A DNA stretch of 64,000 nucleotides from Thermobacillus xylanilyticus (GCF_907165215.1 NZ_CAJRAY010000041.1:19637-83636); one strand, 5' to 3'. Positions 17,986 through 28,007 are shown, counted from the first letter of the stretch. A program made the numbers and translations. The notes: generated from the letters alone by a model not told the origin.

Positions 17986-20900
17986 TCACTGTTCGGGCAG
18001 GGCAACCGGATCCGAAGCCGGCGATTCGCCGGCGGCATTCACGGCCGTCACCCGGATGTAGCCCGCGGCGACGGGCGAGACATATTCGAAACGGTTCGCG
18101 TTCACTTCCCCGATTCGCCGGTACAGACTGCCGTCTTCACTGAAGTAGATCCGGTAGGTTTCCACGCGTTCGGCTTCCGGATTGGCGTTCCATTTCACGG
18201 AGAAGCCGACTTCGGTCCGCTCGATCGTGAGGCCGCCAGGCACGGAAGGTTCCGCGCCCTGCGGCTCCTGGCCAGTTCCGCCGTCCGGCAAGCCCGCCTG
18301 GGGATCCTGGGTATCGTACGGAGACGGATGCTGGACGGCCGGCCCGCTGCCGTAGGTGACGATGGCGCTCGGCGCCGACTCCCTTCCCGCGACGTCGACT
18401 GACGTGATGTAATAGCGGTATTGGTTGGCCGCCGAGACGTAGTTGATGAACCTCATGTTGTCGCCATGATAGATCGATTCTCCCGTCTTCACGAACGGGC
18501 CGCCGTTCATCGAGCGATACAGCCGGTAACCGACAACATCCGCTTCGGGCGCGCCCTTGAACGTGATGCGGACGGCGGAGGCATCGGTGAGCTCCTCAAC
18601 CGCCAGCTGGGCGGGCGGCGAAGGATCTTGCCCGTCGTCGACCCGCGGGTCCACCTTCGACGGCGCGTTGTTCGCCGCATCCTTCGGGATGAAGTACGAC
18701 AGCGGCTTGCGGCTGGACGCCGGCATCTTCGCCATCGCGGCTTCGATCTCTTCGAACAGCACGTCGAGCGGCTTCTCCCGGACGATGAGAACCTCTTCCC
18801 GGACGAAATCGGCCGGCGTTGTCGGCTGGGCGATGTACGGGATGCCCTTGTAATTGATCACCTTCATCTTGACGAGCGCATCGTCCTCTTCTTTCGGGAG
18901 ATAGTCTTCATTGAACCAGTCGGTGACCAATTTGCCGTACTGTCTGGTCAGCTCGGTCGGACGCTTGCCGCTGACGCCGGATACCGTCGCCTTCACGATG
19001 CCCTCCGGCCGCGTGAACTCCTTCGTCGGGAACAGGTCGGGCCGCGCCTTCGTCACCTCGTTCATGATCTTCGCCCAGATGTGCTGGGCCCGGTAGCGCG
19101 CGTCGCCGGTGAGCGTATGGACCGGCTTCTTGTGTCCCGCCCATACCCCGAGCGTAATGTCCGGCGTGAACCCCATGAACCAGACGTCTCCGTAGCTTTG
19201 CGTCGACCCCGTTTTCCCGGCGATCGGAATGTCTTTGTTCTCGTATTCCCGCCGCACGACCGAGCCGGTGCCGTTCGTGATGACGGTGCGCAGCATATCC
19301 GTGACGAGGAACGCCGTCCGGTCGGAGAACACCTGCTGCGGACGCGGTTTGTGCTCGTAGATGATCTTGCCGGAGCTGTCCGTAATCTTGCGGATCATGT
19401 ACGCGTCGTTGAACACGCCGCCGTTCGGAATGGCGCCGTAGGCGTTCGTAAGCTCTTCGACCGTAACGCCGACGCTGAGCCCGCCGATGACGCCCGTCTG
19501 GGCGTAGTCATCCTCCGGCTGCAGCGTGGTGATGCCCAATTTGCGCACGAACTCCCAGGCCTTCGGGATCGTCACCTTATCCAGGAACAGCTTCAGCGCG
19601 GGCAGGTTGAGCGAACGGTTGAGCGCTTCTCTCGCCGTTACGAGCCCGTTGTAGCCGCCGTGGGACGAGTTGCCGGCCGAGTTTTTCGGGAAGTGATAGC
19701 CTTTCTGGCCGTCCTTGAGCACGATCGGCGCATCGTCCAGAATGGACGCCGGCTGCACAAGTCCCGCGTCAATGGCGGGCAGATAGGCGGCGATCGTCTT
19801 CATCGTCGAACCCGGCTGACGCGTCATCTGCGTCGCATAGTTCATCTGTTCCACATAGAAGTCGCGTCCTTCGATCATGCCGAGGATGGCGCCCGTCTTG
19901 TGGTCGATCATCATCGCCGCAACCTGCTCGATGCCTTTCTCTTTATGGTCGGGGGAGAAGTTGTCCGGATTCGACGCGATTGCGCGCATCAAATCGTAGA
20001 CTTCCTTGTCGATCGTCGTATAGATGTGATAGCCGCCGCGCAGCAATTCCTCGCGTTTTTCCTCGATCTTGTAGGCGAATTCCGGCTTGGCGAGATCGGC
20101 TTTCGTCAGGTCCGGATTCTCCGACAGGAGCAGAATCTCGACTGCCTGGCGCTCCGCTTCGAGCATCAGGTACGGATAGGTATTGTAGGCTTTCTTCTCC
20201 GGCTTCGCGAGCGACGCGCGGATGTCGAACGCCAGCGCTTCATCGTATTGTTCCTGCGTGATGCGTCCGGTCTCGAGCATCCGCCGGAGCACGAGCTTCT
20301 GCCGGTTGATCGCATAGCCGATGCCTTCTTCGTTGTACTCGCCCTTGCTCGTGAAGGCCGTATAGGCGGCCGGACGCTGCGGCAGGCCGGCCAGATAGGC
20401 CGCCTGGGCGATATTGAGCTGGTTCAGGTCCTCAATGCCGAAAATCCCTTTGGCCGCCGCTTTGATGCCGTACAGGTTGTAACCGGACGAGCCGTTGCCG
20501 AAGTGCACCTTGTTGAGGTACGCGGTCAGAATCTCTTCCTTCGAAAGGAATCGCTCCAGCCGGAGCGCGAGGAAAATTTCCCGCACTTTGCGGCTGTCCG
20601 TGACTTCGAGCGACAGGAATACCTGCCGGGCAAGCTGCTGTGTCAGCGTGCTGCCGCCCGTCTGGGTGTCCTCATTCAGCAATTTCTGCTTGACGGCTCG
20701 TCCCAGCGCCCAGATGTCGATGCCCATATGTTTGAAGAAATCGTCGTCTTCAATCGCGAGCACCGCATCAATGACCACCTGCGGAATTTCGTCATACGTG
20801 ACAAGCTGGCGGTCTTCCTCGGTGCGGAGCTGGCCGACCGGCGTGTCGTCATTGAAGTAAACGTATCCCGTCACGTCGTAGTCGCCGATCTTGCTTTCGA

Positions 20901-21081
20901 TATACGAGCGCGACCGCACCGGCTCGTCCTTCACCAGGGAAGCGACATAGCCGGCGACGGCGCCGCCTGCGAACAGGGCGAAGATGAAGCAGAAGATGAA
21001 GAGCCATTTGAAGGTCTGCCATGCGGCATAACCGAAGACCAGCCATCCGTTTCTTCCGGGAGGCTTATTGCTCTTTTCCAT
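17986..21081 (-). CDS. Class A penicillin-binding protein (transglycosylase/transpeptidase) with fibronectin type III domains
   Basis: Bifunctional cell-wall synthase that polymerises glycan strands and cross-links peptides outside the membrane. Order in 1031 residues: short cytoplasmic tail, membrane anchor (about 22-45), GT51 transglycosylase with Glu111 in AIEDDDFFKHMG and GGSTLTQQLARQ, then the transpeptidase with Ser425-x-x-Lys428 (GSTMK), SLN in NRSLNLPA and Lys623-Thr-Gly. After a linker come two fibronectin type III-like modules (about 830-920 and 945-1031), joined by a Pro/Gly/Gln-rich spacer. The start at 21081 has a GGAGGGGGAG site. Most Bacillus PonA proteins are 900-920 residues; the paired C-terminal modules make this one longer. 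Their partner is unknown, perhaps wall polymers. Confidence 0.93.
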   Translation of the reverse strand: MEKSNKPPGRNGWLVFGYAAWQTFKWLFIFCFIFALFAGGAVAGYVASLVKDEPVRSRSYIESKIGDYDVTGYVYFNDDTPVGQLRTEEDRQLVTYDEIPQVVIDAVLAIEDDDFFKHMGIDIWALGRAVKQKLLNEDTQTGGSTLTQQLARQVFLSLEVTDSRKVREIFLALRLERFLSKEEILTAYLNKVHFGNGSSGYNLYGIKAAAKGIFGIEDLNQLNIAQAAYLAGLPQRPAAYTAFTSKGEYNEEGIGYAINRQKLVLRRMLETGRITQEQYDEALAFDIRASLAKPEKKAYNTYPYLMLEAERQAVEILLLSENPDLTKADLAKPEFAYKIEEKREELLRGGYHIYTTIDKEVYDLMRAIASNPDNFSPDHKEKGIEQVAAMMIDHKTGAILGMIEGRDFYVEQMNYATQMTRQPGSTMKTIAAYLPAIDAGLVQPASILDDAPIVLKDGQKGYHFPKNSAGNSSHGGYNGLVTAREALNRSLNLPALKLFLDKVTIPKAWEFVRKLGITTLQPEDDYAQTGVIGGLSVGVTVEELTNAYGAIPNGGVFNDAYMIRKITDSSGKIIYEHKPRPQQVFSDRTAFLVTDMLRTVITNGTGSVVRREYENKDIPIAGKTGSTQSYGDVWFMGFTPDITLGVWAGHKKPVHTLTGDARYRAQHIWAKIMNEVTKARPDLFPTKEFTRPEGIVKATVSGVSGKRPTELTRQYGKLVTDWFNEDYLPKEEDDALVKMKVINYKGIPYIAQPTTPADFVREEVLIVREKPLDVLFEEIEAAMAKMPASSRKPLSYFIPKDAANNAPSKVDPRVDDGQDPSPPAQLAVEELTDASAVRITFKGAPEADVVGYRLYRSMNGGPFVKTGESIYHGDNMRFINYVSAANQYRYYITSVDVAGRESAPSAIVTYGSGPAVQHPSPYDTQDPQAGLPDGGTGQEPQGAEPSVPGGLTIERTEVGFSVKWNANPEAERVETYRIYFSEDGSLYRRIGEVNANRFEYVSPVAAGYIRVTAVNAAGESPASDPVALPEQ

Positions 21082-21167
21082 ATGGTTGTATCTCCCCCTC
21101 CGAATCACGACTACCATTATAGCACATTTTTGCCGCGCAAGGTTTGGAATCGCGGCGGGCCGCGCGG

Positions 21168-21197
21168 TTGACGAGCCGCTTTCGCGTATGGTATAAC
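21168..21197 (+). promoter_or_regulatory. Sigma-A promoter of the tyrS T-box transcript
   Basis: TTGACG (21168-21173) and TATAAC (21192-21197) with an 18-base spacer put the transcript start near 21204, just before the structured leader. Confidence 0.65.
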
Positions 21198-21203
21198 GCT
21201 GGT

Positions 21204-21552
21204 ATCGGATTCAAGCAAACCGGCTGACGCCGTCCATCTCTGGCGGCGCCCCCGTTTTGCGATGAAAGATCAGTGTCTTGTCTTTTCGAAACAGGCAATG
21301 ACGGGAACGAGTAGCCAGCGGATGGCCGCATCCAGAGAGCCGGTGGGAGCTGCGAACCGGTTGCGGGCCGCGGGCGAATTACATCCCCGAGCCGGTTCGG
21401 CGAACATGCTGCGGCACAAGTAGCCGGACCCGGATGCGCCCGTTATCGCGCAGCGAGTGAAAGCGTGAACTCCGGCCGGGTTGCGCGCTTTAACGAGGGT
21501 GGTACCGCGGGCAGCAAGTCCTTCTCGTCCCTTGGGAGAAGGGCTTTTTTTG
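21204..21552 (+). promoter_or_regulatory. T-box riboswitch leader, tyrosine-specific
   Basis: Leader RNA that senses uncharged tRNA-Tyr and controls read-through into tyrS. The diagnostic T-box sequence AGGGTGGTACCGCGG is at 21496-21510. The Stem I distal-loop motif AGAGAGCCGGT begins at 21334. A TAC triplet at 21380-21382 (in GAATTACATCC) is the likely Tyr specifier. The terminator follows: CCTTCTC (21520-21526) pairs with GAGAAGG (21536-21542), then a T-run (21545-21551). The T-box bases upstream supply the competing antiterminator. This leader, its promoter and the tyrS ribosome-binding region fill the 543 bases between the penicillin-binding protein gene and tyrS. Confidence 0.93.
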
Positions 21553-21624
21553 TTGTTTGCGGCATTTGCTTCGTGCGAAACGGGTGAAACGGACAGAATG
21601 TTACAGGTGAATGGAGGAACAGTC

Positions 21625-22881
21625 ATGTCAGATCGAGTGGAGCTTTCGCCCGAGCAGCGGGCGGAAGTGGAACGTCAGCTGGCGGTGATCCGCCGCGGCG
21701 TCGTCGAGATTGTGCCGGAAGAAGAATTGGAAGCGAAGGTGGCCGAATCCGTCCGGACGGGAAGGCCGCTCAAAGTGAAACTGGGACTTGATCCGTCCGC
21801 CCCGGACATCCACATCGGCCATACGGTCGTGCTGCACAAACTGCGCCAGTTCCAGCAGCTCGGCCACGAGGTGCAGCTCATCATCGGCGATTTTACCGGA
21901 AGGATCGGCGACCCGACCGGCAAATCCGAGACGCGCAAGCAGCTTTCGGAAGAAGACGTGAAGCGAAACGCCGAGACATACCAGAAACAGATCTTCAAGA
22001 TTCTTGATCCGGCCCGGACGACGATCCATTACAACTCCGCATGGCTTGCGCCGATGTCGTTCGCCGATGTCGTGGGACTGGCCGCCAAGATGACGGTCGC
22101 CCGGATGCTGGAGCGCGACGATTTCACGAAGCGGTACCAGTCAGGACAGCCGATCAGCATCCACGAGTTCTTCTATCCGCTCATGCAGGGGTACGATTCC
22201 GTGGCGCTGGAAAGCGACATCGAGCTCGGCGGAACGGACCAGAAGTTTAATCTGCTCATGGGCCGGATGCTGCAGAAAGAGTACGGCAAGGCGCAGCAGG
22301 CGGCGATCATGCTGCCGCTTCTTGAAGGGCTCGACGGCGTGAACAAGATGAGCAAAAGCCTCGGCAACTACATCGGCATCGACGAAGAACCGAACGAGAT
22401 TTACGGCAAGGCGATGTCCGTGCCGGACGAGCTGATGGTGAAATATTACGAACTCGCGACGGACATTTCGCTGGAGGAGCTTGAGGAGCTGCGGAGGGGG
22501 CTCAAGGACGGCTCCGTTCATCCCCGCGATGCGAAAATGCGGCTCGCCCGTACCTTTGTCCGGATGTATCACGGCGAGGAGGCGGCAGAGGCGGCGGAAC
22601 GCCATTTCGTGACCGTCTTCCAGCAGCGCGCCTTGCCCGATGACATCGAGTCGGTCGATCTTCGTCTCAGCGACCTGGAGGACGGAACGATCCGCATCGT
22701 GAAGCTGCTGACGGCGCTGGGGCTGCAGCAGTCCGGCAGCGAAGCGCGGCGCAGCGTGCAGCAGGGCGCCGTGCGGGTGAACGAGCGCCGCATCGAGGAT
22801 CCGAACGAAGCAATCCGGCCGCAGGACGGCGACATTGTGCAGGTCGGCAAGCGGAAGTTCGCGAAGATTCGCCTGGTCTGA
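21625..22881 (+). CDS. tyrS: Tyrosyl-tRNA synthetase
   Basis: Charges tRNA-Tyr with tyrosine in two steps via tyrosyl-AMP. The 418-residue class I synthetase carries HIGH at 63-66, KMSKS at 241-245, the [17 protein letters not shown] loop between them, and a C-terminal S4-like RNA-binding domain ([14 protein letters not shown] to the end). The sequence resembles the TyrZ-type branch ([15 protein letters not shown]) rather than the classical Geobacillus TyrS. ATG 21625 is preceded by a GGAGG site; upstream in-frame codons fall in the T-box. Expression should be controlled by the leader at 21204-21552. It converges on rpsD, as part of the tyrS/rpsD neighbourhood also known in Bacillus. Confidence 0.96.
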   Translation: MSDRVELSPEQRAEVERQLAVIRRGVVEIVPEEELEAKVAESVRTGRPLKVKLGLDPSAPDIHIGHTVVLHKLRQFQQLGHEVQLIIGDFTGRIGDPTGKSETRKQLSEEDVKRNAETYQKQIFKILDPARTTIHYNSAWLAPMSFADVVGLAAKMTVARMLERDDFTKRYQSGQPISIHEFFYPLMQGYDSVALESDIELGGTDQKFNLLMGRMLQKEYGKAQQAAIMLPLLEGLDGVNKMSKSLGNYIGIDEEPNEIYGKAMSVPDELMVKYYELATDISLEELEELRRGLKDGSVHPRDAKMRLARTFVRMYHGEEAAEAAERHFVTVFQQRALPDDIESVDLRLSDLEDGTIRIVKLLTALGLQQSGSEARRSVQQGAVRVNERRIEDPNEAIRPQDGDIVQVGKRKFAKIRLV

Positions 22882-22901
22882 CCGGAACGGATGCAAAACA
22901 C

Positions 22902-22940
22902 AAGGGCCGCCTTCCTCTCGTGAAGAGGGAAGGGGCCCTT
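22902..22940. terminator. Bidirectional terminator between tyrS and rpsD
   Basis: A long stem with AAGGGCC at one foot (22902) and GGCCCTT at the other (ending 22940), one bulge on each side and a five-base loop (22919-22923), lies between the convergent stops. It is A-rich on one side and T-rich on the other. Confidence 0.8.
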
Positions 22941-22957
22941 TGTCGTTGCGCCGAAGA

Positions 22958-23557
22958 TCAGCGGCTGTAGAACTCGACGATTTGACGTTCGTCGATGTCC
23001 TGGGTCAGCTCGGAACGTTCCGGCAGCCGGATGTAGCGGCCTTCCATCGCCTGTTCGTTGAACTCGAGGTAGTTCGGCAGATGGCGGCGAGCTTCAAGCG
23101 CTTCTTTGATCACTTTCAGGCTGCGGCTGCGCTCGCGCAGACCGATGACGTCGCCCGGCTGCACCAGGTACGACGGGATGTCGACCTTCTTGCCGTTGAC
23201 CGTCACGTGCCCGTGGGCGACCAGTTGGCGCGCTCCGGCGCGGCTGTTCGCGAAACCGAGCCGATAGACGAGGTTGTCAAGCCGGCTTTCCAGCAGGAAC
23301 ATGAAGTTCTCGCCCGCGATGCCTTTCATCTTGACGGCCTTGTCGAACAGGTTGCGGAATTGCTTCTCGCTGAGGCCGTACATGTGGCGGAGTTTCTGCT
23401 TCTCCATCAGCTGTGCGCCGTAGCCGCTCACTTTGCGGCGCTGGCCGGGGCCGTGTTGACCCGGCGGGAAAGGACGTTTCAGTTCTTTGCCGGTGCCGCT
23501 CAGCGAAATGCCGAGCCGGCGGCTCAATTTGAATTTGGGTCCAGTGTAACGTGCCAT
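22958..23557 (-). CDS. rpsD: 30S ribosomal protein S4
   Basis: Primary 16S rRNA-binding protein that nucleates small-subunit assembly, and in Bacillus a translational autoregulator of its own mRNA. The 199 residues run from [18 protein letters not shown] through [14 protein letters not shown] and the S4 domain ([20 protein letters not shown], then [19 protein letters not shown]) to a C-terminal IVEFYSR. Length and ends match Bacillus S4 (200). The ATG at 23557 follows AAGGAG; the open frame upstream is non-coding leader. A near-consensus promoter lies about 170 bases upstream, leaving a long leader suited to S4 feedback. Confidence 0.97.
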   Translation of the reverse strand: MARYTGPKFKLSRRLGISLSGTGKELKRPFPPGQHGPGQRRKVSGYGAQLMEKQKLRHMYGLSEKQFRNLFDKAVKMKGIAGENFMFLLESRLDNLVYRLGFANSRAGARQLVAHGHVTVNGKKVDIPSYLVQPGDVIGLRERSRSLKVIKEALEARRHLPNYLEFNEQAMEGRYIRLPERSELTQDIDERQIVEFYSR

Positions 23558-23727
23558 GTGTGGAATGTGCTCCTTCTTCAAATGGTTGTTTGAAAAAGGG
23601 TTAACGATTCGCCGACGCCGCCTTGCAACCGCGCATCCGGTCCCGACGGGCAAAAATCAGCCGCGGCCCGCCGGCGGCAGACATCGGGAGGGTGACACTA
23701 AACCGTAGCCCTATTCAACACATAGAT

Positions 23728-23755
23728 ATTATAGATAAACGCGGCCCGATGTCAA
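23728..23755 (-). promoter_or_regulatory. Sigma-A promoter of rpsD
   Basis: On the minus strand, perfect TTGACA (23750-23755) and perfect TATAAT (23728-23733) have a 16-base spacer. The resulting rpsD leader is about 160 bases, the region where S4 autoregulation would act; I did not model its fold. With the diguanylate cyclase upstream region, this accounts for the 461-base gap 23558-24018. Confidence 0.85.
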
Positions 23756-24018
23756 GGCGCGTCTGCAATATCTGCACTTCGGCGCGTCCGGCCGCAAGGG
23801 GCGGCCGGACGATTTGAAACATGACGCCCGAAAAAGATCGGAGCGGGTTTCCAACGTGCCGGTAGGAGAAAAGTCCCCGCCTTTCTCGCCGAATCCGGCT
23901 TGCGAAAACGGAAACTAGTGCAAAAAGATCAAAAATACGGTATGATAGAGTTATTCTTTGATTGTTGTCGGGTTCATGTTCCATCTTGCATTGCCGTGTG
24001 CGGCAGGAAGGGTTGCCT

Positions 24019-25902
24019 ATGCGCGATCACGAAGTCGACGGTTCGCCTTCCCCGGCCGGTCGCCCGGACGAAGAGCGGAATAGGCCGATCCGGCCGCTGC
24101 TTACGGACAGTTTCGAGGTGTGGCTGAAGGAAATCGGGGAGAGCCGGGCATGGTCCGGATGCGCGTTCAGGCTTTTCGGCATTGACGGGAGCGAACTGGC
24201 GCGAGCCGGCGATCTGACCGAAGAAGTCGAGACGGTGCTCAGGGAATGCGTCTCCCGCGCCATGCGTTCCGGGGGCTCCGCGGAAGCGGATTCGATGCCG
24301 GACGGCCGTTACGTGGCGGCCTATTCCGTCGAGGAGCCTGAGAGATACGGCATCTGCGCGGTTCTCGGTTTCGTCATGCCGACGGCTGCGGGAGCGAACG
24401 CCTGCCGTTTGCTGGCGGAGGCCGGCGCTTTGCATTTCCGCAGCCGGGTGGCCGCCGCGGCGGAGCGCCGTTTGCTGCATCGCATCATGAAGTTCCAGCG
24501 GGAAGCCGACAGGGTGTGGAAGCGGAAAGACCTGCTCCATGACGCGGTGCGCCGGCTGCACGACCAGATCGACGTCCCCTCGCTTCTCAGAGAGACCATT
24601 TCCATCATCGAAACGTTGTTCGCGGGCGCGGAATTGGAACTGCATCTGTCCCAGGATTACGCGGCAGTCGACCGGCGCGTCAAACCGCTCGTCTTCAAGC
24701 AGGGCGTCGATGAAATCTGTGCGCGCTCGTTCCTCGAAAGCCGGCCGATTACGGCGTACGGAGAGGACGGATCCGTGGAAGTCGCCGTGCCGTTCTCCGG
24801 CAAGCAGGCGGTATACGGCGTTCTGGACCTGAAGCTCAAGGCCGGCGAATGGAACGAAGCGGAGCTGCCCGCGTTCGTCATGCTTGCCGAGGAAGCCGGA
24901 TCCGCGTTCGAACACGCGAAACTGTATGAACAATCGAACTTGCTCATCGCGGAATTGCAGCTCATCAACGACATGACGAAACGGCTCAACCAGTCGCTCC
25001 GTCCGAAAGAGATCTTCGAGTTTATCACGCGCGAGTTTCTGAATGTTTTCAAGGCGGAATTTTGCTGCGTGCTGCAATACGACCGCGAAGAACACCGCTT
25101 TATCGTGATGTCGTCGAACATTCCGGCGATGGTCGACGAGAGCTTCCCCGCGGATTACGGATTCTGCGGCATTGTCATGCAGACGAAGGAGCCGCTCATC
25201 ATTTCCGATTATCGCGAATCGGGCAATGTCGAGTCGAAATTGATGGAAGTGACCGGAGCAAGATCGCTCATCGCTTCGCCGATTTTCGTCGGCGGCGAGG
25301 TCGGCGGCGTCATTCTCGTCGCCCACCGGAGCGCGAACTTCTTCTCCTACGACAATTACAAACTGCTGCAAGTGATCGCTTCGCACGTCGGGCTGGCCAT
25401 CGCAAACGCCACGCTTCATGCCGCCGTCCGGCGGATGGCCATCACGGACAATCTGACGGGGCTGTACGCGCGCCATTACCTCAATGAGCAGATTCAGAAA
25501 CGACAGCGTCAAGATCCGGGCGGCTCGCTCATCCTGGTCGATATCGATTTCTTCAAAAAGGTGAACGATACATACGGGCACCAGATCGGAGACCAGATTC
25601 TGGTCCAGGTGGGCAATGTCATCAAGTCCTGCATTCGTGAAACCGATATCGCGGCGCGGTGGGGCGGCGAAGAACTGGCCGTGTATTTGCCGATGGCGCG
25701 CGTCGAGCAGGCGCTGCGCGTCGCCGACCGCATCCGGCAGCGCGTCGAGGCGGAGACCGAGCCGGATGTTACGGTGTCGTGCGGCGTATCGGAATGGACG
25801 CAGGATGACGAGAAGATCAGTCCCGAGACGTTGTTTTACCGCGCCGACATGGCGCTGTATGCCGCCAAGAACAGCGGCCGGAACACGGTCATTTCCGGGT
25901 AG
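24019..25902 (+). CDS. Diguanylate cyclase with GAF sensor domains (YtrP-like)
   Basis: Makes cyclic di-GMP from two GTP. The 627-residue cytoplasmic protein has an uncharacterised N-terminal 170 residues, two GAF-type regions (about 190-320 and 325-465; the second includes YGFCGIVMQTKEPLIISDYR), and a C-terminal GGDEF domain from about 470. The active-site loop reads GGEEL at 549-553, the accepted active variant. An RxxD inhibitory site (Arg540, Asp543) lies five residues before it, so product inhibition is expected. The ATG at 24019 follows an AGGAAGGG site. There are no membrane segments, so it likely senses a cytoplasmic signal. B. subtilis has a GGDEF/GAF gene, ytrP, next to rpsD, so the neighbourhood is conserved. 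Confidence 0.92.
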   Translation: MRDHEVDGSPSPAGRPDEERNRPIRPLLTDSFEVWLKEIGESRAWSGCAFRLFGIDGSELARAGDLTEEVETVLRECVSRAMRSGGSAEADSMPDGRYVAAYSVEEPERYGICAVLGFVMPTAAGANACRLLAEAGALHFRSRVAAAAERRLLHRIMKFQREADRVWKRKDLLHDAVRRLHDQIDVPSLLRETISIIETLFAGAELELHLSQDYAAVDRRVKPLVFKQGVDEICARSFLESRPITAYGEDGSVEVAVPFSGKQAVYGVLDLKLKAGEWNEAELPAFVMLAEEAGSAFEHAKLYEQSNLLIAELQLINDMTKRLNQSLRPKEIFEFITREFLNVFKAEFCCVLQYDREEHRFIVMSSNIPAMVDESFPADYGFCGIVMQTKEPLIISDYRESGNVESKLMEVTGARSLIASPIFVGGEVGGVILVAHRSANFFSYDNYKLLQVIASHVGLAIANATLHAAVRRMAITDNLTGLYARHYLNEQIQKRQRQDPGGSLILVDIDFFKKVNDTYGHQIGDQILVQVGNVIKSCIRETDIAARWGGEELAVYLPMARVEQALRVADRIRQRVEAETEPDVTVSCGVSEWTQDDEKISPETLFYRADMALYAAKNSGRNTVISG

Positions 25903-26022
25903 CGCTCCGCCCGGCAGACCGGCCGGCTTCTTTGTTTTTGAGACAGGGGATGAAAGCCGAATAAGCCCGCAGCTTCCGGGGACAGCCTAAGCGGAGAACC
26001 TGGATGAACGGGAGAGATGCCC

Positions 26023-26781
26023 ATGGGCTGCCGGTTGACGATTCGCCGCCTCGGACTGGGGGCGGCACTCCTTCTCGCCGCCGTACAGACCGGGTGCGCC
26101 GGTCCGGAGGACGGCCGCCGGCCGGACGAGGTGCTGTCCATCGTTTCCGCCGGATTGGAAGGCGTGGACCGCTACACGTTCCGCGCCCGGACCCTCGTCC
26201 GGTTCGACGGCATCGAACTGGAGGAGGAATCGTACGAAGGCGAGATTGCCGGCCATGCGGTGCGCATGATCCGCAGCCTGTCCGACGGCTCCGCAAAGGC
26301 GGCAGACCCTGCGGCGACTCCGGCTTCCCGGCTTGCGGAGCTTGCAAAACGGGAGGCGGAGGTCGAATTTGCCGAGAAGGCGCCGGCCGGCTGTGTGGCG
26401 CTGCGCATCAAGCTGTCGGGGGAAACGGCGGCGGAGGATGTACGGGAGCGGCTGATGCGGCAGTTCGAACTTGCCGCGAAGAAGGCGGAATCCGGCCTTG
26501 CTGACGGGAGCCTCCAGGCCGCGGATGCCGCGGCTGCGGAAGCCTACCGCCGGGCCGTGGCGGATGAGACGGCGCGCTTCAAGGAATCGCTGACCCGGAT
26601 GTTGAAAGATCTTCAGGCGGAGACCGGCGTGCTGGTCACGATCGACCGCAAGACGATGCTGCCGCTTCAGCTCGAGGAGACGACCGTGCTCCGGTACGAG
26701 GCGGGCGGCAGAGTGCGCACGGAGGAGCGGGTGACCCGCATGATGCTGGGCGGCTTCGACGGCAAACCGCCCGCATCATGA
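26023..26781 (+). CDS. Putative secreted lipoprotein, unknown function
   Basis: The 252-residue protein begins with a charged stretch and a hydrophobic core (LGLGAALLLAAV) ending in QTGC, a lipobox-like cysteine at about residue 25. The residue at -3 (Gln) is not canonical, so lipidation is only probable. The mature part is Ala/Glu-rich with heptad-like helices (residues about 90-190) and ends in a beta-rich segment containing VLVTIDRKTMLPLQLEETT, a pattern seen in outer-surface lipoproteins of Gram-positive bacteria. I do not recognise a named family. ATG 26023 is chosen because GGGAGAG is correctly spaced; an ATG six bases upstream abuts that site. Confidence 0.7.
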   Translation: MGCRLTIRRLGLGAALLLAAVQTGCAGPEDGRRPDEVLSIVSAGLEGVDRYTFRARTLVRFDGIELEEESYEGEIAGHAVRMIRSLSDGSAKAADPAATPASRLAELAKREAEVEFAEKAPAGCVALRIKLSGETAAEDVRERLMRQFELAAKKAESGLADGSLQAADAAAAEAYRRAVADETARFKESLTRMLKDLQAETGVLVTIDRKTMLPLQLEETTVLRYEAGGRVRTEERVTRMMLGGFDGKPPAS

Positions 26782-26838
26782 GCGGCATTGTCCGCCGCGT
26801 ATGCCGGCTCCCAGCCATAGAAGAGGAGGATGAAAGAG

Positions 26839-27954
26839 ATGAGGGATCCGCGGCTTACGGAACTGGCGGACCGGCTGGCCGGCTATTCGATTGATGTCCG
26901 GCCGGGCGAAAATGTGCTGATTGAAGTAATCGGCGGAGACAAGGAACTGGCCAAGGCGCTGATTGAAGCGGTCGCGAAGCGGGGCGGCCGGCCGTATGTC
27001 GAGCTTGCCGACCTCTCTGTGCGGCGCACCCTGCTCCGCCACGCGACGCGCGAACAGATCGAGGAGTGGGCGGCGTTCGACCTTGAACGGATGCGCCGGA
27101 TGCACGGCTATATCGGCGTGCGCGCCGGCGACAACATCAGCGAGCTGACCGATGTTCCGGAAGCGAACATGCGGCTGTACGAGCAGCTGTATGTGAGACC
27201 GGTGCATCTCGAGCGCCGGGTCAAAGCGACGAAATGGGTCGTGCTGCGCTGGCCGAATGCATCGATGGCGCAGCTTGCGGGCATGAGCACGGAAGCGTTC
27301 GAAGATTTCTACTTCCGGGTGTGCAACCTCGATTATGCGAAGATGGACCGGGCGATGGAACCGCTGAAACAACTGATGGAGCGCACCGATCAGGTGCGGA
27401 TCACCGGCCCCGGAACCGATCTGAACTTCTCGATCAAAGGCATCGGCGCGAAGAAATGTTCGGGAAAGCGTAACATTCCCGACGGCGAGGTGTTCACGGC
27501 GCCGGTTCGCGATTCGGTGAACGGCACGATCACCTACAACACGCCGAGCAACCGCGGCGGATTCACGTTCGAGCAGATCCGGTTTACATTCGCGAACGGC
27601 CGGATTGTCGAGGCCGACGCGAACGATCCGGAGCGTCTCAATCAGATATTGGACACCGACGAAGGCGCGCGGTACATCGGCGAGTTCAGCCTCGGATTCA
27701 ACCCGCACATTCTGCATCCGATGAACGATACGCTGTTTGACGAGAAAATCGCCGGCAGTCTTCATTTTACACCGGGTCAGGCTTATGAAGAGACCGACAA
27801 CGGCAACCGTTCTTCCGTCCACTGGGATCTGGTGCTCATCCAGCGGCCGGAGTACGGGGGAGGCGAAGTCTGGTTCGACGGCCGGCTGATCCGGAAGGAC
27901 GGACGGTTTGTCGTCCCGGAACTGGAAGGGCTTAATCCGGAAAATTTGTCGTAA
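26839..27954 (+). CDS. M29-family (AmpS-type) metallo-aminopeptidase
   Basis: Cytoplasmic aminopeptidase that trims N-terminal residues of peptides using a two-metal centre. The 371 residues show the family's IPDGEVFTAPV (metal-binding Glu), GEFSLGFN, and the C-terminal block DEKIAGSLHFTPGQAYEETD leading to SSVHWDLV with metal-binding His and Asp. The N-terminal domain (residues 1-130) carries DVRPGENVLIEV. The ATG at 26839 has GAGGAGG nine bases upstream, while the ATG at 26830 touches that site. It may share a transcript with the lipoprotein gene 57 bases upstream. Substrate preference cannot be told from the sequence. Confidence 0.9.
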   Translation: MRDPRLTELADRLAGYSIDVRPGENVLIEVIGGDKELAKALIEAVAKRGGRPYVELADLSVRRTLLRHATREQIEEWAAFDLERMRRMHGYIGVRAGDNISELTDVPEANMRLYEQLYVRPVHLERRVKATKWVVLRWPNASMAQLAGMSTEAFEDFYFRVCNLDYAKMDRAMEPLKQLMERTDQVRITGPGTDLNFSIKGIGAKKCSGKRNIPDGEVFTAPVRDSVNGTITYNTPSNRGGFTFEQIRFTFANGRIVEADANDPERLNQILDTDEGARYIGEFSLGFNPHILHPMNDTLFDEKIAGSLHFTPGQAYEETDNGNRSSVHWDLVLIQRPEYGGGEVWFDGRLIRKDGRFVVPELEGLNPENLS

Positions 27955-27978
27955 ATTACACCAATAAGCAGCTTCCTC

Positions 27979-28007
27979 TTGTAGGCGGCGTAAAATCACG
28001 CTATCAT
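27979..28007 (+). promoter_or_regulatory. Sigma-A promoter of the HPr-like gene
   Basis: TTGTAG (27979-27984) and TATCAT (28002-28007) with an exact 17-base spacer. Transcription would begin near 28014, about 32 bases before the start codon, so the gene has its own promoter. Confidence 0.65.

Noticed and set aside
18421..21171. Long plus-strand open frame over the penicillin-binding protein gene
   Set aside because: Antisense to a gene with all catalytic motifs; the translated product is Arg/His/Asp/Val-rich with no known pattern. It is a shadow.
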